Shown piece after piece: positions 41,047 to 49,203 of a stretch of 64,000 bases of DNA. The stretch spans positions 1,426,001 to 1,490,000 of the forward strand of contig NZ_CP011834.1 in the NCBI RefSeq assembly GCF_001412575.1. Direction: 5' to 3'. Positions within the stretch are counted from its first letter, which is position 1, and each line of letters starts with the position of its first letter. Position numbers and translations under genes: made by a program. Below the pieces are notes generated by a model. The model was not told the origin of the DNA, searched no databases, and worked only from the letters and a program-made list of their open reading frames with translations. The DNA comes from Limnohabitans sp. 103DPR2 (GTDB lineage: Bacteria; Pseudomonadota; Gammaproteobacteria; Burkholderiales; Burkholderiaceae_C).

Positions 41047-42078
41047 ATGCTAAGCCGTACTGCAGATCACTTGTTTTGGATGTCGCGCTACACCGAGCGC
41101 GCCGAAAACACCGCTCGCATGTTGAATGTGAGCTATGAAACTTCCTTGTTGCCACAGTCCAGTGCCACGGTGCAAGCCGGTTGGGAAGGTTTGTTGTCGA
41201 TCAGTGAATTGTTGCCTGCCTATACCCAGCTGCATGGTGAGGTCACACCGCACCATGTGATGCAGTTCATGGTGATGGACCCCAACAACCCGTCGTCAAT
41301 CATTTCATGCTTGCGCGCAGCACGTGAAAACGCCAGGGCTGTTCGAGGTGCACTGACCACCGAAGTGTGGGAGACGCAAAACCAAACCTGGCTGGAAGTG
41401 AACCGCATGATTCGCTCTGGCGAATTTGATGCTGATCCAGGTAAATTTTTCGAATGGGTGAAGTTCAGATCTCATTTGTCGCGTGGCGTCACCGTGGGCA
41501 CCATGCTGATGGACGAGTCCTTGCACTTTATGCGCTTGGGGACCTTCTTAGAGCGTGCCGACAACACGGCGCGTTTGGTGGATGTGAAGTTTCATGCGGG
41601 ACAAAACGATCGATTTGGTGCATTGCCAGTTGCGTCCATGCTTACGCCCATCACCTCCAATTCAACCCAATCACAAACGCTTGCACCCGAAGCGGGCTTG
41701 GATGGCTCGCAAGAGTTTGACTTCTATCACTGGAGCGCCATCTTGCGCAGTGTCAGTGGCTTTGAAATTTATCGCAAGGTCTACCGCGATGTGATTCGCC
41801 CTGACCGTGTTGCGGAACTGCTTATTTTGCGACCCGACATGCCGCGTTCTTTGCACGCCAGCTTGAACGAGGTGGTGAACAATTTAGAAGCAGTGACCGA
41901 CAACATGCAAAGCGAAACTTTGCGCCATGCCGGCAAATTGCGTGCAGATTTGGCCTATGGCCGAATTGATGAAATTTTGGCCACGGGTCTGCATGCTTAT
42001 CTCACGCAGTTCTTGGAGCGCGTCAATGTGTTGGGCGGCAGAATCAGTCGCGAGTTTTTGATGCCACAGGTGGGCTGA
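41047..42078 (+). CDS. Alpha-E domain protein (DUF403)
   Basis: 343 residues from ATG 41047. All-helical protein beginning MLSRTADHLFWMSRYTERAENTARML, which aligns with residues ~555-580 of the fused protein at 30746. Paired repeats of conserved Arg, Glu and Asp (for example LRAARENARAVRG, FLERADNTARLVD, MPRSLHASLNEV) are typical. Alpha-E proteins always accompany ATP-grasp or amidoligase genes, sometimes with a transglutaminase and the Anbu protease; no Anbu is found here. Likely forms a complex with the product of the preceding gene. Confidence 0.9.
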   Translation: MLSRTADHLFWMSRYTERAENTARMLNVSYETSLLPQSSATVQAGWEGLLSISELLPAYTQLHGEVTPHHVMQFMVMDPNNPSSIISCLRAARENARAVRGALTTEVWETQNQTWLEVNRMIRSGEFDADPGKFFEWVKFRSHLSRGVTVGTMLMDESLHFMRLGTFLERADNTARLVDVKFHAGQNDRFGALPVASMLTPITSNSTQSQTLAPEAGLDGSQEFDFYHWSAILRSVSGFEIYRKVYRDVIRPDRVAELLILRPDMPRSLHASLNEVVNNLEAVTDNMQSETLRHAGKLRADLAYGRIDEILATGLHAYLTQFLERVNVLGGRISREFLMPQVG

Positions 42079-42128
42079 AAATCTTTCAGAATACGAGCTC
42101 CATTCTGCAGGCTTGGTAACATGGGAAC

Positions 42129-42671
42129 ATGCCAGTTCAAAAATTACTGAAAACATCAGCCCATGTTGTTGCCGAGTTCGAGGGACTGTGCATTGCCGCG
42201 GGCTTGAATGCAGTGACTGGCGATGAAGGAAGCGGTAAAACCCGTTTGCTGAGCCTGTTGTCCGAGTCCCATTCGGATGCCTTTTGGCTTGACCTTAAAT
42301 TACCCGGCTGCAACTCACAGACACCCTTAGATGTATGGGCACATTGGCGTCATCAATGTCCTCATTGGAATGAAGCTTTGTGCCTTGATTTGTGCGAGGC
42401 GCTAGGCATGAGGGTGCATGTGGCCAAGCGCTTAGACATGCTTTCAGCTGGTAGCCGTCGCAAGGTTGGTTTGCTGGCATTGTTGGCCAGCGGTTCAATG
42501 ATCACTTGTCTTGATCAGCCGTTTGCGGCTTTGGATCAGGCATCTATCAGCGTGTTGTGCGAATTTTTGAACGACATGGCTGATAACAAGTCTAGGGCTT
42601 GGTTAATAGCGGATTATGAAGCTGATACCAGATTGCAATGGTCCAACCTCATTTCATTGGATCATGTCTAA
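42129..42671 (+). CDS. Orphan half-size ABC-type ATPase with altered Walker B
   Basis: 180 residues. Walker A GDEGSGKT is at 31-38, a signature-like LSAGSRRKV at 105-113 and Walker B-D-loop ITCLDQPFAALDQ at 125-137. The catalytic glutamate that normally follows the Walker B aspartate is glutamine (Q130, codon CAG), which usually cripples hydrolysis. It is short for an ABC ATPase and closest in layout to CcmA-type subunits, but no permease or cytochrome c maturation genes are near. Possibly a regulatory or degenerate ATPase; it trails the alpha-E gene by 50 bases. Confidence 0.75.
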   Translation: MPVQKLLKTSAHVVAEFEGLCIAAGLNAVTGDEGSGKTRLLSLLSESHSDAFWLDLKLPGCNSQTPLDVWAHWRHQCPHWNEALCLDLCEALGMRVHVAKRLDMLSAGSRRKVGLLALLASGSMITCLDQPFAALDQASISVLCEFLNDMADNKSRAWLIADYEADTRLQWSNLISLDHV

Positions 42672-42693
42672 CCTGCTTGCCGTATCCTTTGGG

Positions 42694-42915
42694 TCAGACC
42701 CAACCTTGCCGCCATACCTCATCGTTTTGTAATTCCCGCCATGGAATGATCTGAGTGGCCTTAGAGAAAACAGACTCTATTTCTACAAATTCAATGGGCG
42801 CGTTGGGCAACTCAGGTTGAATGACTTTGCTAACTAAAAAGTGTTTTTGTTTGGCGACAGGTTTGACGGCTGTCCACTTTGTCAGATTTAATTTTTTGGG
42901 GTTAAGAGGATTCAT
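42694..42915 (-). CDS. Small Trp-rich protein (TIGR02450 type)
   Basis: 73 residues from ATG 42915. The pattern MNPLNPKKLNLTKWTAVKP, then KHFLVSKVI, ending with IPWRELQNDEVWRQGW, is the conserved TIGR02450 Trp-rich family of unknown function, usually about 70-80 residues. It is convergent with the ABC ATPase gene and lies 11 bases after the end of mltB's start-side spacing on the same strand, with mltB translated just before it. Likely cytoplasmic; no catalytic motif seen. Confidence 0.8.
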   Translation of the reverse strand: MNPLNPKKLNLTKWTAVKPVAKQKHFLVSKVIQPELPNAPIEFVEIESVFSKATQIIPWRELQNDEVWRQGWV

Positions 42916-42926
42916 AGCGCACCCGC

Positions 42927-44018
42927 TCAAGGTTTGGCTTTGATCTTGTTTTCCACTGCTTGCCCCAACTCAATCACAGCCATCGCGTAATAACTGCTCC
43001 AGTTGTAGCGTGTGATGGCGTAGAAATTTTCGGTGCCAGCCACATAACTGGGCGGGTCATCCCCATTCAGCAATTCAATCAATGCCAGCGGGCCTTTGTG
43101 TGCAAGCGCTTCGCCGTCAATGACAGCGCCTTTGGCCACAAAGTTGGCGATGCTGAAGCTTGGCAAAATGTCGGGCGCCATCAGTGCGTCCATGTCTAAC
43201 AATTCTCGATTGAAAGTTACGGGGTAGTGGGTTGGCATGCCACTTTGCCATTGGAATGCTTTGAAGTAGTTGGCCACTGAGCCAATGACATCCACCTTGT
43301 TGGCGAACAAATCGATGTGTTGGTCGCCATCAAAATCAACAGCAAACTTAGCCCAGCTGGAAGGCATGAATTGAGGCAAGCCCAAAGCACCGGCATAACT
43401 GCCCTTGATGCTGCTGGGTTTGACCTTTTCTTTGTGCGCAAGCAATAAAAACTGCGCCAGTTCTTTGGAGAAAAATGCCTGACGTTCTGTGGCACGTGGG
43501 TGCTCTTTGGGAAAGTCAAAGGTCAATGTGCTCAGGGCATCCAGTGTTCGAAAATTGCCTGTGTGTTGGCCATAGAAAGTTTCAACACCGATGATGCCCA
43601 CCACCAACCAAGGTGGAACCCCAAAGGTCTGTTCTGCGCGATCTAAGGTGCTCTGGTTTTCTTTCCAAAACTGCACACCTGCCTGAATTCGTTTGGGTTC
43701 AATGAAGCGAGCTTGATAGGCATTCCAGTTTTTCTTGCTGATTTGGGTGGGCGGCAAAATCAACTTGGGGATGCTGGGAATGAAACGCGCTTGGGCCAAT
43801 TGAGCTTTGACCCATTTGACATCAAGTTGGCTAGATTTCGCCATTTGCTCGGCCCACTCATTCACATCTTGACGTTTGGTGTAGGTGGGGCCGGCCGCAG
43901 GGCTGGTCGCGGTGGCTTTGGGCGATTTGGATTTGGGTTTTTTCTTGGTGTCTGAGGCTTGCACAGCCAAAGAACAACTCAAGAGCAGCAGAGCTAAAAG
44001 GGTCGACAAAATGCGCAT
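42927..44018 (-). CDS. mltB: Lytic murein transglycosylase B
   Basis: 363 residues. A short hydrophobic leader (MRILSTLLALLLLSC) could be a lipoprotein signal with C15, then a Lys/Ser-rich linker precedes the SLT_2 lysozyme-like domain (~45-360). The catalytic glutamate is E146 in GVETFYG, and the GALGLPQFMPSSW segment and FDGDQHIDL calcium-binding-like loop fit MltB. It cleaves the glycan strand to give 1,6-anhydromuramyl ends in the periplasm. Divergent from the histone-deacetylase-like gene. Confidence 0.92.
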   Translation of the reverse strand: MRILSTLLALLLLSCSLAVQASDTKKKPKSKSPKATATSPAAGPTYTKRQDVNEWAEQMAKSSQLDVKWVKAQLAQARFIPSIPKLILPPTQISKKNWNAYQARFIEPKRIQAGVQFWKENQSTLDRAEQTFGVPPWLVVGIIGVETFYGQHTGNFRTLDALSTLTFDFPKEHPRATERQAFFSKELAQFLLLAHKEKVKPSSIKGSYAGALGLPQFMPSSWAKFAVDFDGDQHIDLFANKVDVIGSVANYFKAFQWQSGMPTHYPVTFNRELLDMDALMAPDILPSFSIANFVAKGAVIDGEALAHKGPLALIELLNGDDPPSYVAGTENFYAITRYNWSSYYAMAVIELGQAVENKIKAKP

Positions 44019-44106
44019 CTCTTGAGTTTAGCCTTTGTAGGCGCACGGGGTGTCGTGATAAGCTGGAATCCTTAGGAAAATGATTCCGCATTTTGCAAAG
44101 TTACCC

Positions 44107-45060
44107 ATGGGCGCTACAGGTTATTTCACACACGCAGATTGTCGACTTCACGAAATGGGTGAGGGCCATCCTGAATGTCCACAGCGCTTGGACGCGATTG
44201 AAGACAGATTGCTCATCACGGGCTTGGACCACGCCCTAACCCGAAGAGAGCCTGCACTGGCATCTTTAACGGACATTGAGTTGGCCCATGGCCGGATGTA
44301 CGTGGCCTCATTGCGGGGTTTAAGCGATGCTTTGATTGAAGACATGGCTGCTGGTGGTCCTACTCACAGTGCCTTAGACCCTGATACCTCTATCAACAGT
44401 CATACTTGGAAAGCGGCACTTCGGTCTGCTGGCGCCGCATTGGAAGCCACCGATGCCGTGATGGCGGGTGAACTTGAAAATGCTTTTTGCGCCACGCGGC
44501 CACCAGGGCACCACGCATGCCATGACAAGGCCATGGGCTTTTGTTTTTTCAACAATGTGGCCATTGCTGCCAAATATGCACTGGAGCGCCATGGTTTAAG
44601 CCGCGTGGCCATTGTTGACTTTGATGTGCACCATGGCAATGGCACCGAAGACATCGTGGCTGGCGACGATCGCATCCTGATGGTGAGTTTTTACCAGCAT
44701 CCTTTTTATCCTGAAGGTGGCGCCCGCAAGAGCGACGCCAACTTGGTCAACTTGCCGGTACCCGCCTACACCAAAGGCATGGACATTCGTGAGTTGATCG
44801 ACATGATTTGGATGCCACGCCTAGAAGAACACAAACCAGAGTTGATTTTCATCAGCGCTGGATTTGATGCCCACCGCGAAGACGACATGGGACAGTTGGG
44901 TTTGGTCGAACAAGATTACGTGTGGATCACACAGCGCATCAAAGATGTGGCGATCAAGCACGCCAAAGGCCGCATTGTCAGTTGTTTAGAGGGTGGCTAT
45001 AGCCTCAGCGCTTTGGCGCGCAGTGTCGAAGCGCACATTCGTGTGTTGGCCGATGTTTAA
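44107..45060 (+). CDS. Histone deacetylase family metal-dependent hydrolase
   Basis: 317 residues from ATG 44107; an upstream ATG at 44080 would add 9 residues and neither has a strong Shine-Dalgarno. The arginase-deacetylase fold is shown by GHPECPQRL, the RPPGHHA catalytic His pair, the zinc ligands in DFDVHHGNGTED and SAGFDAHRED, and LEGGYSL. In bacteria such proteins deacetylate polyamines, acetoin-utilisation partners or other small amides. The class is II-like and common in Comamonadaceae. Nearby genes do not indicate a substrate. MscS lies 18 bases downstream. Confidence 0.88.
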   Translation: MGATGYFTHADCRLHEMGEGHPECPQRLDAIEDRLLITGLDHALTRREPALASLTDIELAHGRMYVASLRGLSDALIEDMAAGGPTHSALDPDTSINSHTWKAALRSAGAALEATDAVMAGELENAFCATRPPGHHACHDKAMGFCFFNNVAIAAKYALERHGLSRVAIVDFDVHHGNGTEDIVAGDDRILMVSFYQHPFYPEGGARKSDANLVNLPVPAYTKGMDIRELIDMIWMPRLEEHKPELIFISAGFDAHREDDMGQLGLVEQDYVWITQRIKDVAIKHAKGRIVSCLEGGYSLSALARSVEAHIRVLADV

Positions 45061-45078
45061 ATCTAGAAAGACCAGCCT

Positions 45079-46347
45079 GTGTCCCAAGTCCCTTTGATGA
45101 TGAACGACCCACAGTTGTGGTGGGGCCGATTGAACTCGTTTGAAGCCTTGCAAGAGTTGTTGCTGTTTGCTGCCTGTGTTGGCGTGGCGCTGTCCCTGGT
45201 TTGGGCGTTGCGCCGTGCCACCCTCCAGTGGGAATTGAGGGTCCTGTTGGGACGCCAATTGGTCGACGGCGTTTTGTTTCCCAGTTTGCTCTTAGGTTTG
45301 GTGTTCGCCTCCCGTTCAATATGGGCCAAGTCACATCCTTTGTGGTTGTTTGATTTTTTGCTGCCTGTTTGTGTGTCCTTGGCGGCCATTCGCTTGGGCG
45401 TCAAAGTTTTGCAGGCGGCTTTCAAAGATGCAGCCTGGGTTAGACCAGTCGAGCGAAGCTTGTCTTGGTTAGCCTGGGGTGCAGTGGTGCTGTGGTTGAC
45501 AGGTTTGTTGCCCATGGTGCTTGAAGAGCTCGATCTCATCCAATGGAAGGTAGGATCCTCGCATTTGTCTGTGCGCACCCTCATTGAAGGCGGTTTGACA
45601 GCAGGATTGGTCATGTTGCTCACGCTGTGGGTGTCCTCGGCCATCGAGTCGCGTTTGTTGCGAACTTCAACGGGCAGTGAATTGTCATTGCGCAAAGCCG
45701 TCAGCAATGCGGTGACGTCACTGTTGATGTTCGTGGGTCTGATGGTGTCCTTGTCCGCAGTTGGCATCGACCTGACAGCTTTGTCTGTTTTAGGCGGTGC
45801 AGTGGGCGTGGGCATTGGCTTTGGTTTGCAAAAGTTGGCTGCCAACTACGTCAGTGGCTTTGTGATTTTGGCCGAGCGCAGCATGCGAATTGGCGACAGC
45901 GTCAAGTTGGATGGGTTTGAAGGACGCGTGACCGACATCAAAGCACGCTATACCGTCATCCGTGCGCCCACGGGGCGCGAATCGATTGTGCCCAATGAAA
46001 TGCTCATCAACAGCCGCGTTGAGAACTTGTCCTTGGCCGATTCTCGGGTGCTTCAAAGCACCTCGGTGTTGGTGGCTTATGGCAGCGATGTTGACTTGGT
46101 GATGCGATTGCTCACGCAAGCCTGTGAATTGCAAATGCGCGTTCTGAAAGAGCCTGCGCCCTTTGTGACCTTGACGTCATTTGCGGCCGATGGGCTGGAA
46201 TTTGGTGCGCACTATTGGGTTGACGAGCAACAATCGGGTTTGCTCACATTGAAGTCTGAAATCAACCTCAGCATCTTGAAACTTCTCAATGCCCATGGCA
46301 TTGAAATTCCTTACCCGCAACGCGTTGTGCACACGCGTGCAGGCTAA
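45079..46347 (+). CDS. Mechanosensitive ion channel, MscS family
   Basis: 422 residues from GTG 45079; ATG 45097 is a possible alternative. Several N-terminal membrane helices (~20-215) precede the pore helix and beta domain, with GGAVGVGIGFGLQKLAANYVSGF and the RIGDSVKLDGFEGRVTDIKARYT signature. A cytoplasmic alpha/beta cage follows (~330-410). The longer N-terminus places it with the larger MscS-like subfamily (YbdG/MscK side) rather than minimal MscS. It releases solutes under membrane tension. Cotranscription with the upstream deacetylase gene is likely from the 18-base gap. Confidence 0.9.
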   Translation: MSQVPLMMNDPQLWWGRLNSFEALQELLLFAACVGVALSLVWALRRATLQWELRVLLGRQLVDGVLFPSLLLGLVFASRSIWAKSHPLWLFDFLLPVCVSLAAIRLGVKVLQAAFKDAAWVRPVERSLSWLAWGAVVLWLTGLLPMVLEELDLIQWKVGSSHLSVRTLIEGGLTAGLVMLLTLWVSSAIESRLLRTSTGSELSLRKAVSNAVTSLLMFVGLMVSLSAVGIDLTALSVLGGAVGVGIGFGLQKLAANYVSGFVILAERSMRIGDSVKLDGFEGRVTDIKARYTVIRAPTGRESIVPNEMLINSRVENLSLADSRVLQSTSVLVAYGSDVDLVMRLLTQACELQMRVLKEPAPFVTLTSFAADGLEFGAHYWVDEQQSGLLTLKSEINLSILKLLNAHGIEIPYPQRVVHTRAG

Positions 46348-46381
46348 AGGGAAGGGTCTTTGAAGCGAGTTGCTTGAAGTC

Positions 46382-47338
46382 TTAGCGCGGGCTGTTGTGC
46401 AATTGCGCTTGGAGTACTTGTGCGCACAAAGCCACAGCCGTGTTGGCCTCTTGCATCACGCGGCCCATGGTAATGAAGCCGTGAATTTGACGTTCAAAGC
46501 AAATGTACTGCGCAGGCACGCCAGCTTGAGACAGCGCATCGGCATACATCAAACCTTCATCGCGCAATGGATCAAAACCAGCCGTCATGACAAAGGCGGG
46601 TGGCAGGCCTGCATGGCTGCTGGCCAATTGAGGAGAGGCGCGCCAGTCTTTGGCATCTTCACGATTGCGCAAATAATTTTCGGTGTAGTACGCAATGGAC
46701 TCTTTGGTCAGCATGTACCCCTTGCCATTGGCGTGATAGGACGCGGTGTCTGGCCACATGATGGTGGCGGGATAGATCAACAATTGAAATGCGGGTTGAA
46801 CTGACAAACCCTTTTGATCACGCAGTCCGATACAGGCAGCGGCAGACAAGTTGCCGCCAGCGCTGTCGCCACCGATGGCAATGCGTGCTGGGTCGATGCC
46901 CAACTCTTTGGCATGCGCCACAGTCCAGTTGAAAGCGGCCACTGTGTCGTCGTAGGCCGCAGGGAATTTGTGTTCGGGCCCCATGCGATAGTCAACCGAT
47001 ACCACCACCACCTTGGCTTGAAGGCACAAACTGCGGCACAACACATCGTGCGTGTCGAGATCACCGATGGTCCAGCCACCACCGTGGATGTAGACCAAGC
47101 CGGGCAGGGCATGCTCTGTTTGGGCGGCATGCGGGTGGTAAACCCGCACAGGCACATTCACGCCATTGGCAGAGACCACGCGGTCTTCAACTTTGAAAAC
47201 TTCTGGTGCATCAGGCTGTGTGAAGGTGCGGCGAGATCGGTAAGACGCTCGTGCTTCGGCCGGCGTCATGGTGTTCACCGGTGGAACACCTTTTTCAACC
47301 ATGAGTTGCATGAGAGCTTGTGCTTGAGGGTCTAGCAT
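46382..47338 (-). CDS. Alpha/beta hydrolase, hormone-sensitive-lipase type
   Basis: 318 residues from ATG 47338. The oxyanion-hole motif HGGGW is at 85-89 and the nucleophile is S159 in GDSAGG; D256 (AGFDPLRD) and H286 (QIHGF) complete the triad. No signal peptide, so cytoplasmic esterase or lactonase. It begins two bases after the end of dctM, the last gene of a TRAP transporter operon, which suggests the imported compound, or a derivative, is an ester cleaved by this enzyme. That link is inference. Confidence 0.88.
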   Translation of the reverse strand: MLDPQAQALMQLMVEKGVPPVNTMTPAEARASYRSRRTFTQPDAPEVFKVEDRVVSANGVNVPVRVYHPHAAQTEHALPGLVYIHGGGWTIGDLDTHDVLCRSLCLQAKVVVVSVDYRMGPEHKFPAAYDDTVAAFNWTVAHAKELGIDPARIAIGGDSAGGNLSAAACIGLRDQKGLSVQPAFQLLIYPATIMWPDTASYHANGKGYMLTKESIAYYTENYLRNREDAKDWRASPQLASSHAGLPPAFVMTAGFDPLRDEGLMYADALSQAGVPAQYICFERQIHGFITMGRVMQEANTAVALCAQVLQAQLHNSPR

Positions 47339-47340
47339 GA

Positions 47341-48633
47341 TCAATCCATCATGGAAGGTAACCACAAGCTGATGCTTGGAAAGGCCAGCAAAATGCCCAG
47401 CGTGATCACCAAGACCAGCACCATCGGCCAAACGCCGCGGAAGATGGCATTCAAGCCAACTTTGGGCAACAAGGCGTTAAGCACAAACAGGTTCATGCCA
47501 ACGGGTGGGGAAATCAAACCAATTTGAATCACCATCACAATCAGCACACCAAACCAAACAGGGTCAAAACCCAATTGCACCACGATGGGGAAAAACAGTG
47601 GAATGGTCAACAAGACCATGGTCAGCTCTTCCATCACCGTTCCAAGAACAACATAGATGAACATCATCGCTGCCACCACCATGATGGGCGACAAGCCTAA
47701 GTGCGTGATCCACTCTTTGAGCTCAAACGGCAAGCTGGTGTAGTTGACGAAATTTGCAAAAATTGTGGCCGAAATCAGCAATGTGAAGAGCATGGCCGTG
47801 GTGCGAGCTGATTCGACCAAAACCTCCATCAGTGCTTTCCAGCTGAGTGCTCTGCGGGCCAGTGCAAAAAGGAATGCGCCCGTGGCACCCATGCCAGCAC
47901 CTTCGGTGGCGGTAAAGAAGCCGCCGTAAATACCACCCAGCACCAGGATCACCAAAACCAAGACACCCCAAATACCGCGGACGGCTTGTAAGCGTTCTGT
48001 CCAGCTGAATTTTTCGCCTGCAGGCGCGTGTTCAGGGTTGTGCCAAGTCATCAAAACGACCGCCATCATCATGAGGATCGCCGTCAAAATCCCAGGCAAA
48101 ACACCTGCGGCAAACAACTTGCCAATGTGGGTTTCGGTGATGATGCCGTAGATCACCAGAATGGTGGAGGGCGGAATCATGATGCCCAAGGTGCCGCCTG
48201 CGGCGATCACACCAGTCGACATCGCATCGCTGTAACCCAATTTTTTCATGGACGGGTAAGCCACTTTGCCCATGGTGGCGGCTGTTGCGATGGAGGAGCC
48301 GCAGATGGCGCCAAAGCCTGCACATGCGGCAATGGTGGCATGGGCCAGACCGCCTCGGCGATGACCAATGAAGGTGTAAGCCGCATGAAACAGCTCATGT
48401 GCTAAGCCTGCCCGCGCCACAAAATTGCCCATCAAGATGAACAGTGGAATGACCGACAAGGTATAGGCAAATCCAGTCTCGTGAACCACCTGTGCTGTGC
48501 TGGCCAAGGCCGGCATCCAGCCGCGAGTTAAACCGATGCCCACAATGCCGACCAGCCCCATCGAAAATGCCAAGGGCATGCGCATGAGGGCCAAAACGAA
48601 GATGGCCAAGAAACCAAGCAAGGCGGCTGTCAT
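47341..48633 (-). CDS. dctM: TRAP transporter large permease subunit
   Basis: 430 residues, about 12 hydrophobic segments, with the DctM family start MAFSMGLVGIVG-like region, the GAICGSSIATAATMGKVAYPSM stretch (residues near 110-130), and PPSTILVIYG. It is the sodium-coupled permease that accepts substrate from the periplasmic DctP. Start codon and dctQ stop share four bases (coupling). Ends two bases before the hydrolase gene. Substrate cannot be assigned. Confidence 0.93.
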   Translation of the reverse strand: MTAALLGFLAIFVLALMRMPLAFSMGLVGIVGIGLTRGWMPALASTAQVVHETGFAYTLSVIPLFILMGNFVARAGLAHELFHAAYTFIGHRRGGLAHATIAACAGFGAICGSSIATAATMGKVAYPSMKKLGYSDAMSTGVIAAGGTLGIMIPPSTILVIYGIITETHIGKLFAAGVLPGILTAILMMMAVVLMTWHNPEHAPAGEKFSWTERLQAVRGIWGVLVLVILVLGGIYGGFFTATEGAGMGATGAFLFALARRALSWKALMEVLVESARTTAMLFTLLISATIFANFVNYTSLPFELKEWITHLGLSPIMVVAAMMFIYVVLGTVMEELTMVLLTIPLFFPIVVQLGFDPVWFGVLIVMVIQIGLISPPVGMNLFVLNALLPKVGLNAIFRGVWPMVLVLVITLGILLAFPSISLWLPSMMD

Positions 48634-49112
48634 ACGGTGCCTCCTTCTGAGGCGTTTTCATCGATGGGCAAAAAAGCTTTGACCAGATGCACCAAACCCG
48701 TTAGACCACACAACAAGCCCATGCCCTGAATGAAGGGGGCTTTGGTGATTTTGAGTTGGGCAGTCGTTTCACCCGTGATGGCAAATTCACCGCCGGTTTT
48801 CCACATCAAATAAGCCAAGCCAATGAGCAAAGCTGCAGAGACAATGTGAATCAGCGCTTGTTGAATCTTTCGAACCCAAGCAGGTAAAAATGCATCCAAG
48901 GAATCGAACACCACGTGTTCACCTTTGAGAGAAACCAAAGGAAGTGCTGCAAAAATAACAACGACCATGAGTAACTCGGTCAACTCCAAAGAGCCAGTGA
49001 TCGAATGCGATAGAAATTTCCGACCAGAGACATCAAAAAATGTCAGCAACATAATGCCGAACAAAGCGGCACCAGCGATCGTGCCACACAAAAGTTCAAG
49101 TAGTTTTTTCAA
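48630..49112 (-). CDS. dctQ: TRAP transporter small permease subunit
   Basis: 160 residues if translation begins at TTG 49112 (MKKLLELLCGTIAGAALFG), with four membrane helices and TFFDVSGRKFL, the family hallmark. The longer open frame back to 49202 has no alternative conserved start and would read through two RNA hairpins, one a textbook terminator, so the TTG is preferred. GATGGG before it is a weak ribosome site. The last four bases overlap dctM. DctQ is the scaffold for DctM. Confidence 0.82.
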   Translation of the reverse strand: MKKLLELLCGTIAGAALFGIMLLTFFDVSGRKFLSHSITGSLELTELLMVVVIFAALPLVSLKGEHVVFDSLDAFLPAWVRKIQQALIHIVSAALLIGLAYLMWKTGGEFAITGETTAQLKITKAPFIQGMGLLCGLTGLVHLVKAFLPIDENASEGGTV

Positions 49113-49124
49113 AGTCGACCCATC

Positions 49125-49160
49125 AAAAAAGCGGTATTTGCTGAGAGAGCAAATACCGCT
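49125..49160 (-). terminator. Intrinsic terminator between dctP and dctQ
   Basis: AGCGGTATTTGCT (49130-49142) and its exact complement (49148-49160) make a 13-base stem with loop of five, followed on the minus strand by six T (49125-49130 overlapping the arm base). It lies after dctP and only 13 bases before the dctQ start, so it would limit readthrough into dctQ-dctM. Confidence 0.88.
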
Positions 49161-49170
49161 GATACTTTCA

Positions 49171-49196
49171 TTTCCTGGGGCTTTCGCCCTAGGAAA
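49171..49196 (-). promoter_or_regulatory. Second hairpin between dctP and the terminator
   Basis: TTTCCTGGGGC (49171-49181) pairs with GCCCTAGGAAA (49186-49196) with one mismatch on the minus-strand RNA and a GAAA tetraloop. It follows the dctP stop by about eight bases and may protect the dctP message from 3' decay. Confidence 0.6.
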
Positions 49197-49203
49197 GCTC
49201 AAA

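Noticed and set aside
44107..45060. Recent acquisition of a eukaryotic histone deacetylase
   Set aside because: Bacterial class II-like members are common in Burkholderiales and composition matches the neighbours.
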